Source: Rhyacophila brunnea
Lineage: Eukaryota; Arthropoda; Insecta; Trichoptera; Rhyacophilidae
Length of the DNA stretch: 64,000 nucleotides
Assembly (NCBI GenBank): GCA_022495005.1
Contig: JAGYXB010001569.1
Span: 2,728,001-2,792,000, forward strand
Reading direction: 5' to 3'
Below are positions 56,354-64,000 of this stretch, one piece after another. Positions within the stretch are counted from its first letter, which is position 1; each line of letters starts with the position of its first letter. Made by a program: the position numbers and the translations under genes. Under the pieces are notes generated by a model. It saw only the letters and a list, made by a program, of their open reading frames with translations. It did not search any database and was not told the DNA's origin.

Positions 56354-56650
56354 ATAACTTGTTTGACACACGGGGTGCTCTTATATTCGCGGAACACCTA
56401 TTTACGTTCCTCGGAAAAAATAGTTTGGGAAACCCTGCCTAGGATAACACTGGCGGCACACCCAGCGACGTTCCGTAGGGGAAGGCAGGTTATGCGTTGC
56501 ATAGGGGGCAGTGAATGAAGGAACGAATACAAATAATAATAGTATAACTTTTGAGAGCAGTGGCGGTTTTCCATGAATTAGGCGACCCTGTCGGTTCATT
56601 AGAAAGAATTGACATCTTTGTTTAAAAATATTTTTTTTGACGTATAAGTT

Positions 56651-56840
56651 CATATGGGCCTCCACAGAGTGGAGGTTTGTATTTAACAGATTTTGTTTTT
56701 ACGAAAAATAGATTTCAGCAACTAGCTTAACCTATTAAGTCCATACTCTGACTCATACACAAATTGTAAAACAATATGACTTGCCAGGCCCAGGATTTGA
56801 ACCTGGGACCCACGACACTTAAGCTTCGCCGTCATTGTGT
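56651..56840 (-). repeat. tRNA-derived SINE family S, inverted copy
   Basis: CATATGGGCCTCCACAGAGT at one end and CCTGGGACCCACGAC (B-box side) at the other; head partly decayed. Confidence 0.75.
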
Positions 56841-57158
56841 CGTTTAACTGTTAATTTACTCATTTCTACATACGGCGTCAGATATTTTAGCAGCTTAGCG
56901 TCTACTGTTTTCCAATTAAGTACTTATAAAGAAATAGCAAATGGGCGAATCACTGGGAAAAAAAAACACATTAACCAGTGGTACTCAAAGGCGTCTTAAG
57001 TGGGATGCCTCCACAAAAGGCAGACACACATACTTTGTTCTTTCCTAACGACCAATGCCGGTTGGAGATAACCATTTTGACTCCTGACCATCACACCAGT
57101 CAATTATTGACTAAGCTCGTAGATTTGCTGCCAAGCTCTTTGATTTTGGACTTTTCAC

Positions 57159-57734
57159 TAGAGTTGGGTTTCGAGAATTTCCCGACGGGAATCCTCGAGA
57201 AATTTTGCAAATTTTCCATCCCGAATCTCGAGAATTGAAATTTTTAACATTTCGGGAAATCCCGGATCTCGAGAATCTTTTCTCGGGATTCGGGATTTCT
57301 TTATTATTAAATATTAATTATTGAAAAAACGATTTTCTATATCAAAAAAGTGGACAGAAACACAAAAAGTTCAAAGACTGATCGGGGCATTTAACACAAT
57401 TAAGCCAACGTCGACTCAAAATGAGCGCAAATTTTGCAAAATCAGGGAATTTTCTGTTTCAAAAGCGTACGCGATTGATAGTTTGTATTTTTAAAAATTC
57501 TATTTTAATAACTATGTAGTGTTTTGAATTATTTTTGTTTTCCTATTTCAATTTTGTTTGTCTTCTTATATAAATAAAAAAAATATTATATTTTTTTGGA
57601 ATTTGTCTGTTTTTACACAGATTTTAGGATTTTTACAGATTTTTTTTAAATTTCCCGATATCTCGAGAATTCAAAATGTCGGGAAATCCCGAATCTCGAG
57701 ATTGAGATTTTCTCGGGAAAAATACCCAACTCTA
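57159..57734. mobile_element. hAT-type element, 576 bp, TCTCGAGA-rich ends
   Basis: TAGAGTTGGGT at the left and ACCCAACTCTA at the right; flanks CTTTTCAC and CTTGTCAC differ at one base. Both ends carry many TCTCGAGAAT and TTTCCCGA blocks. AT-rich interior with no transposase recognised. Confidence 0.78.
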
Positions 57735-57742
57735 CTTGTCAC

Positions 57743-58340
57743 CCGACCAGTGACGTCCCTAGACAAAATGCCGCCCCTAGGCAGCGTCAAAATACCGCCA
57801 TATTTTTATACAGCATTTTTTATCATTTTTCATGACTACAAAATCTAAGAAAGGTGTTGTATGGACACGTTACTAACAAAATATATAGGTACCACTAAAA
57901 TTTACAAAATTAAATTTATTAATATATTTTCCTCAAAAGTGGGGAGTTTTTGGACGCTGGTAATTTAGTGGCTTCTTACATGTCATTTCTATGATACTCA
58001 CATTAATTTGTATAATATTGAGGAATTAAGGGCGATCCGTGTCGCTTTTCTCGTCACAAAACTTGGCAATATTTGTAATAAATGATATTTTTAGTCTGAG
58101 ATCGCAAAGGTTTAGGCATTATTAAATCGATAGCAATGCTTCGATACAGACTAAAATCTAAATAAACAGAATAAACCAGATAACCTGACAAAAAAAATGC
58201 AGTCCTGTTAAACCTTTTATGTTAATTAATACATTTTGTTTCCAACTAGTGAGCTGATTTTTTAATGGAAATATATATTCGTTATTACCAAGTTTATGTA
58301 TGTAGTTATTTCTATATATACCGAATGATTCTCCTCGATT
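57743..58340. other. no gene recognised
   Basis: AT-rich; TGACGTCCCTAGACAAAATG at 57752 and CCCACGGGACGTCACTGCAC at 58391 look like the two ends of an old element (GTGACGTCCC type) of about 650 bp. Confidence 0.4.
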
Positions 58341-58415
58341 TGCCGCCCTTTGAGTAACTGCCGCCCCCAAGTGACGCTCAATCTGCCTACGCCCACGGGA
58401 CGTCACTGCACCCGA

Positions 58416-58616
58416 TCAAAATGTACATGTGGCGGAGAACTACAGGATGTATATCCCTGGGAATGTCCGAGGTTGTGCTCCGAAAGAGAAGAGATGCTCA
58501 CGTCGTTCCAGCCAGCTGTAAGGCTCATCGGGCCGCCGTCCGACTTGGTCGCCATGAAGGCCAACTATAATGCTTTTAAATTGCGGCATCTTATTGTGTA
58601 CGTACACATAGTTTAG
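58416..58616 (+). pseudogene. LINE C-terminal coding fragment
   Basis: CTCGGELQDVYPWECPRLCS then EREEMLTSF, the C..CG.....H.. .CP....ER pattern of the Cys-His tail of jockey/I-type non-LTR elements. Followed by a 3' region also found at 32150-32313. Short and truncated. Confidence 0.45.
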
Positions 58617-58649
58617 TGTGTCTGTATGTATGTATTTTGTTAATTCTCC

Positions 58650-58845
58650 ATCCTCCTTTCTCCAATGGGTACTTGTATTAGAAATTGACTGTAAACTCGG
58701 TCAAGTATACTTGAGTGCGTGGTGATCTTCGGCATCTACTCCTGAGACATTCCCACGAGTAAAAAACCGCCGATGCTTCACATCCAAATGTAGGACCTCG
58801 TGATACGACCGAGTGTGGTGCGGGGTGGTTGGTTTGGAAGAAACT
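58650..58845 (+). repeat. LINE 3' tail, second copy
   Basis: CCAATGGGTACTTGTATTAG, GTATACTTGAGTGCGTGGTG and GTGCGGGGTGGTTGGTTTGG parallel 32150-32313. Confidence 0.5.
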
Positions 58846-58887
58846 ATTAATTATATTATATACAATTATATATATCCGTTTTTTTTC

Positions 58888-59113
58888 AACCATGTCCTAT
58901 CCTAATAAGATCATATGGGCCTCCACAGAGTAGAGGTTTGTTTTAACAGATTTTGTTTTTACGAGAAATGGATGTTAGCCATTTGCTCAACCTATTAGGT
59001 CCATACTCTGACTCATACACAATTTGAAAAACAATTTATTGTGTACTTGTCAGACGCAGGATCTGTGACCCACGACGCTATAGGCCGACGCTTAAGCCGC
59101 GCGGCCATCGTGG
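58888..59113 (-). repeat. tRNA-derived SINE family S, inverted full copy
   Basis: A poly-T run, ACCATGTCCTATCCTAATAA, body, then GCTTAAGCCGCGCGGCCATC (complement of the head). Confidence 0.82.
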
Positions 59114-59538
59114 GTGGTACATTAGATAGTGGTAGTCAAAAGTTATTAAAAAAACCTAAAGGGCGGTAAAGACATCGCTGGAGAGAGTTTAACAGACGCA
59201 CGTAGCAACGAAAGAGATGGAAAAGGCCTAAGGCACTGCTGGATGAGTTCTTCGAGCGATGTGTCTGCCCATGTCTTCAAGATCTTGCCTTATTTTATTA
59301 TGTCCATCTCTCAGTGGCGAAGGGTGGACGTAGGCTGTTAAGATCCGCCATAAAAAGTGAACACTAAACTTTGTCAGTCATATGTATTTGGTTTCATTGA
59401 AATAAAACTACAATTTTTTACAGATGGTGTTGGTTAGTTTTTAAAATTCAATCAAACTCTGCGAAACCAAGCTATAATAGATACCTTATAATAGTCCAAA
59501 AATACTCGTCTATCTATAAAATATCTAAAATTATGCAA

Positions 59539-59920
59539 TTTTTTTTTCGACCATGTCCTATCCTAATAAGATTATATGGGCCTCCACATAGTTTGTAGGT
59601 TTGTATTAACAGATTTAGTTTTTACGAGAAATGGATGTCACCCATTTGCTCAACCGTCTTCTTCGATGGCGCTACAGCTCAAGTTGAGCCCTGGCCTCCT
59701 CCACCGCCGTCCTCCAGCCGGAACGGTCATCCGCACGTCTTTTCCAGTTCCTGATTTTTAGCAGCTGGTTGGCATCTTTTGTAATGTTATCACCCCATAT
59801 TTGCTCAACCTATTAGGTCCATATTACTCATACACAAATTGAAAAACAATATTTGTACTTGCCAGACCCAGGATTCGAACATAGGACCCACGACGCTTAA
59901 ACCGCGCGGCCATCGTGGGA
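59539..59920 (-). repeat. tRNA-derived SINE family S, inverted copy broken by an RTE fragment
   Basis: Poly-T, GACCATGTCCTATCCTAATA at one end and ACCGCGCGGCCATCGTGGG at the other. Split by a 143-bp insertion at 59656-59798. Confidence 0.82.
59656..59798 (-). mobile_element. RTE-like 3' fragment nested in the SINE
   Basis: GTCTTCTTCGATGGCGCTAC, TTGAGCCCTGGCCTCCTCCA and CCGGAACGGTCATCCGC are complement-strand sequence of an RTE 3' end (GGAGGAGGCCAGGGCTC type). A 12-bp duplication ATTTGCTCAACC flanks it (59644-59655 and 59799-59810). Confidence 0.75.
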
Positions 59921-60270
59921 CTGATAAAATCATACATAACTTTGGATATTTTATGGATAGAATAATATTTTTTATCTATTATAGTTTGGTTTAGGCCGAC
60001 TTCAATGAATTTGAAAAAAATAACCAACAATATTGTGTAATATGTACCTATAACGAAAACAAATAAGTATCTATGAATGAAAAAATATGCACAATTTTGT
60101 CGTATCGCCCAAAACACACCAAAATTATTATGGTTTAGTTTAGGCAGGGTTTAATTGATTTTAAAAACTAACCAATATCATTAAAACATACAAACACGTA
60201 TTAACTAACATAGTTTAATGTGCACTCTTTATGGCGGATCTTAACAGCCTACCTCCACACTTCGCTACTT

Positions 60271-60579
60271 CCATCTATTTTGTTCGCTGTTTTACCCAAG
60301 GCATAACAAATCACTCAACTAACATCAAATGGCCCCATAACATAATAAAATTATTAATAAACATACTACTCAATTGTACACAAAAATAAACCACTTTGTA
60401 TTGTTATTGTAGCATCAAGGTCATCTACATCTATAATAATAACTATTTTTAGTTACAGCAATTTACAGTTTTGTAAAAAGATACATTCATATTATTATTT
60501 ACTATATTTTATATACGTTGGTAGGTAGGTGGTAGTAGGAATTTAATTACGGTGTTTACTTTGTTACCACGTTTTTCTT
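60271..60579. other. no gene recognised
   Basis: AT-rich DNA; nothing assignable. Confidence 0.35.
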
Positions 60580-61050
60580 AGCTCGTATTCTTGTTTGTCC
60601 GGTGGTTGTTTATCCAGTACAATTCTTGCAATCGATTTTTAACTAACTTCCCGCTAGACATTTGAAACTTTTAGAATATACCAGAACACGGTGCCAATGC
60701 ATTCTTTTAATACTTTTAGCCGTCTTTAAGTAGAATTGAATTCATTTTCAGTTAATTCTGTTTTGTATGAAAAATTATTTCGGAAGAAATCCAATCCACT
60801 ATTATTGGTTGCTAAGGGGGTGGTCCTAGCAACTAAATTATTAATATATACGTGCGTTACTATGGAAATCAAAATGACATTTCAGTATTCTAAATTTGTT
60901 TGTTGCAAAATAGCAAAAAAATGATTTGTTGACAATTATTGTCTTATTTGTCCTAAATTATTAATACATAGGATTGTCAAGTTTATATGATTCAACAGAA
61001 AATTTAAAAACGTGGTATATAAAAAGTTATTTTTATCTTGTAATTATTTT
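60580..61050. repeat. dispersed repeat R, copy 2, inverted to 6590-7075
   Basis: GCTCGTATTCTTGTTTGTCC, TCGATTTTTAACTAACTTCC, AATCCACTATTATTGGTTGC and AAAATTTAAAAACGTGGTAT are complements of blocks in copy 1 in reverse order. Confidence 0.72.
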
Positions 61051-61645
61051 TAATTGTGTGGCCCTCAAAATCACTCAGTCCTTCGGCCCCCCACATCCCT
61101 AAATCCTTAATCCGTCACTGAAGAACACACTAGTTAAATACGTTACACTTCAAGTATACAGGCGTGCACACAGAAAAGTGATTTTGGGGGGTCCGTTTCG
61201 GAAAAATATCTATACTAGTACGGGATGGAGCGACTTTAACTAAATCTACCAGGTACCATTGACTTCAGCATTTACGCCGTCTACCAGTTATAGCTTCTCG
61301 CGGACTCCCGCACTTTTCCGGGTACATTCCCCATGCCCAAACACTTTGCTTTCTGAATCTAGTAATGAGCACCTGGTTTCAAGCTATAACCACGGGTGCT
61401 CGTCTACGATTTATTACAAACTATCGACTAATGGTCATAATCAATACGATCGTTAGTGTCCGTTTGTATCATCCGCGCTGTCTTATCACTTGTCATAATA
61501 TTAAAGCAAACATTGAATGCCTCAGACGGTTTCAAGATTTAATTTCTTCAATTGACACTGGCATTGCGTATATTGATAGTCAAATCATCCGAGTCACAAT
61601 CCTCAGTCATGAAATAGCGAATAAGAAGATGTAATAGTCTATTCA
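61051..61645. other. no gene recognised
   Basis: Mixed sequence with open frames at 61259-61456 and 61365-61634 that show no family motif. Confidence 0.35.
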
Positions 61646-61653
61646 CCTCAATA

Positions 61654-61903
61654 CAGGGCTCGAAATGGACCGGAACGCACCGGAGCGCTGTTCCGGTTCG
61701 TGAAATATGAATAGAAGATAGAAGTTATCGCTTCGTCTCACGGACAAAATAATTTGACCGTCTGAGCTAGATATGCTATAGATATAACAAAAAATCTAGC
61801 ACACCTATGTTTATAATATACACATAAAATTTGATAACCTTGCTAATATCATCAGAAAAATTTCGAGCGCTCCGGTTCGTAAACTTTTCCATTTCGAGTG
61901 CTG
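61654..61903. mobile_element. hAT-like MITE, 250 bp, perfect TSD
   Basis: CAGGGCTCGAAATGG at the left and CCATTTCGAGTGCTG at the right, CCTCAATA on both sides (61646-61653, 61904-61911). Inner CCGGAACGCACCGGAGCGCT blocks recur at the right. Relative of 783-1039. Confidence 0.85.
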
Positions 61904-61911
61904 CCTCAATA

Positions 61912-62295
61912 CGTTTTTCGTTCCCGGGGGGGGGGGGGTTCAGGACCCGAAACTTACTTGAAACGAACTTGTGTACACGCATGCAAGTATATGTAGGTAC
62001 TTTCTCTCGAATAAATGTATATAATATTATAACTACGTTATGGTAAAGTAAGTTATAAATAGGCCGAATACTAATGCTTATTTTATTACTAAACCGGTCT
62101 GTTTACACGTGGCGATACTAGTGCGAGTAGAATACTGATTAGTTAGTGATTAGTACTAATTCAAATTTCTTTATTTTTACATAGGTACCGTGTGATTTTA
62201 CCGAGGCTTTGACTGCGACTTGCTGTCATATCGCCTCTTCTCTTCTAGAAGGGGATCCGTCGATCAGGTCCTCACTCCTATTCTGTTAAATAACT
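61912..62295. other. no gene; poly-G run
   Basis: A run of about 12 G at 61925-61938, otherwise unassigned. Confidence 0.4.
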
Positions 62296-62299
62296 TTAC

Positions 62300-62562
62300 A
62301 ATTTTGCCTAGCTCTTCCGTCTTACCCACCGCCAGGACACCTTCAATTCGTCGACATTCTCATAGATATCCGCAATTCGCAGCTGTACTCTGTGAAGTTC
62401 ATATTTAGGGCATTGTAGTGCTATATGTACAATGTCCTCTAAAACATGATATTCATCGCAGAGTTGCGATTCGCTTCTTCCCATGAGGACATCAAATCTT
62501 TTGCCCATTGTGTGCCCTGTTCTTAGCCTCAGTATTAACTTAAGCTCATTCCTCGTCAAAGG
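62300..62562 (-). pseudogene. LINE C-terminal fragment with Cys-His motif
   Basis: Minus-strand LKLILRLRTGHTMGKRF then CDEYHVLEDIVHIALQCPKY. L.LRTGH......  C..C...ED..H....CP.Y is the tail after the RNase H region of jockey/I-type elements (the second Cys is Tyr here). Truncated on both sides. Confidence 0.6.
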
Positions 62563-62599
62563 AGACTCTACAAACCAGGGCCCTCTCGTGGTGATGGTA

Positions 62600-63160
62600 G
62601 AATAGACTTACTCCATTTTCCCTTTTCTAAACGTGAACATTACAAATTATAAATTTAAAACTTTCACAGCATTCCATTTAAAAATAAAGAAACGGTGTAA
62701 AGAAGAAATAAATATATGCAGTATCACAAAAACACTATGAAAAGTAAAGTAAACGGTACAAAAATTATATTTAAAAAATATATATATATATAAATTATAA
62801 AGTATGGAAGTACACCGAATGAGCTAAGTGGACTATATTTTAAGAATTTATAAAACAACGTCCACCTATAAATACTCATCCTCACGTAGGTGCAATACAT
62901 CAATATCCGAAGCAATTTGGTTGAAATTATTGCCCTCCCAATTGGCATCACCAATGGCTGGTTAGTTCTGCTCCTCGGGAGAACAAACAACTGATGCTCC
63001 CGATTTCTAAGATAGTTATCAGGGACACACAAGTCAATACTGCCAAGAATGACAGAGTTCTCATTTACACCACGTGTAAGTCGAAAAAAATACGTGACCA
63101 AATATTGATAAACTATAGTATGTATGTTGTTATATGATACACCCACGTTGTATGTTACAC
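62600..63160. other. no gene recognised
   Basis: AT-rich with a TATATATATATATA run near 62780. No coding sequence. Confidence 0.35.
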
Positions 63161-63163
63161 TCA

Positions 63164-63385
63164 CGGTGGCCGCGCGGCTTAATCGTTGGCCTATAACGCC
63201 GTGGGTCCCAGGTTCGAATCCTGGGTCTGGCAAGTACACATATGGTTTTTCAATTTGTGTATAAGTCAGAGTATGGACCTAATAGGTTGAGCAAGTGGCT
63301 GACATCCATGTCTCGTAAAAACAAAATCTGTTAACACAAACCTCCGTAGAGGCCCATATGATCCTATTAGGATCGGACATGGTCA
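63164..63385 (+). repeat. tRNA-derived SINE family S, best-kept copy
   Basis: Head GGTGGCCGCGCGGCTTAATC, B box GGTTCGAATCC, TGGGTCTGGCAAGTACACAT, then CCTAATAGGTTGAGCAAGTG, CTCGTAAAAACAAAATCTG and GGATCGGACATGGTC. The A tail is nearly lost. Confidence 0.85.
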
Positions 63386-64000
63386 GAAATGTAAGCATAC
63401 CTAAGAGAGAGCGAATTGGATCTAATCCCGTGTAAACAAGCTCTTACTAACTGTATTAAATTTTGCCTTATTTTTTTTTTATTTCGCGGATCGTCGTTTG
63501 GCACGCGCTGGCATGTATGTGCAATACATCTCGATGATAATTATTTATTTATTAGTTACCTGCGCATCACAGGTGAAGGCAGGTGTGTTCTGAAAACTGC
63601 CTCGTAATGTGAACGCTAACTTGAGTTTATTTTAATTTTCAAACGTCGGTTTAAACACAGCTTAGTAACGTGTTTTGTTTAAATATACTTACGTACATCC
63701 AAAGTGACAAAACATTAGTGATAAAAAATACATATTTTAGTAAGTAGGTATTCGATTTAGTGTCAGTGATTGGAGATTAATAATATGATGAATTGTTTGT
63801 CGATTAAAGTATTAAAATGATATAGAGGTTTAATTTTAATATAAAATGATAGCGATAAAACAATACTTAGTGGTTTTTTAATTGAAATAACAGTGTAAAC
63901 GAGTACTTGTTTAGTGTTTTTGTTTTTAAAAAAAGTAAACATGAAAAACTCAAATGAGCAGTGGCAGTTTAGTGTATTTGGGGCATCACTACGATAGAAA
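63386..64000. other. no gene recognised
   Basis: AT-rich DNA to the end of the window. Confidence 0.35.

Larger units (their letters stand above)
59312..60270. mobile_element. hAT-type MITE family A, copy enlarged by nested SINE
   Basis: Begins CAGTGGCGAAGGGTGGACG, ends CCTCCACACTTCGCTACTT; flanks CCATCTCT and CCATCTAT. Contains the SINE at 59539-59920. Confidence 0.82.

Noticed and set aside
61259..61634. Two overlapping open frames near 61.3-61.6 kb
   Set aside because: No codon bias, splice context or family motif visible.
62724..63239. 171-codon minus-strand frame
   Set aside because: Begins inside a SINE head and continues through AT-rich DNA with Ile/Tyr runs; not a gene.

Overview
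Eukaryotic genomic DNA, AT-rich and crowded with transposon remnants. The multi-exon gene with GT-AG introns, the mariner transposase, RTE-type non-LTR fragments, tRNA-derived SINEs, several hAT families and the many short TAGGTA/TACCTA runs point to an insect, most likely a moth or butterfly. The order is an inference from general look, not from a diagnostic marker.

One host gene is clearly supported. Six exons on the + strand between 24959 and 38820 join in phase to give a 1003-residue type II membrane protein of the beta-1,3-galactosyltransferase family (GT31). The donor-substrate DDD motif and the EDIY motif are both present. Its odd feature is an insert of about 440 residues, very rich in Asp, Asn, Ser, Glu and Lys, between the two halves of the catalytic domain, all within exon 3. 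Intron 2 (7.4 kb) is full of nested repeats.

Layout: 1-24958 is a repeat desert with a hAT-type MITE family, a palindromic MITE family (family P), a 1.26-kb hAT element, an RTE fragment, a frameshifted mariner sitting inside another MITE, a seven-unit 47-bp tandem repeat, SINEs, and two copies of a THAP-domain first exon. 24959-38820 is the glycosyltransferase gene. 38821-64000 is again repeats: SINEs, RTE and other LINE fragments, pogo-like MITEs, hAT elements and a Penelope-like remnant.

Nesting is the theme. All five larger copies of family P carry or adjoin another element, and one stretch (59312-60270) shows an RTE fragment inside a SINE inside a hAT MITE, each layer readable from its target-site duplication or flanking sequence. 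Most element borders below rest on visible terminal inverted repeats (TIRs) and target-site duplications (TSDs). Family names are mine. No database comparison was possible.
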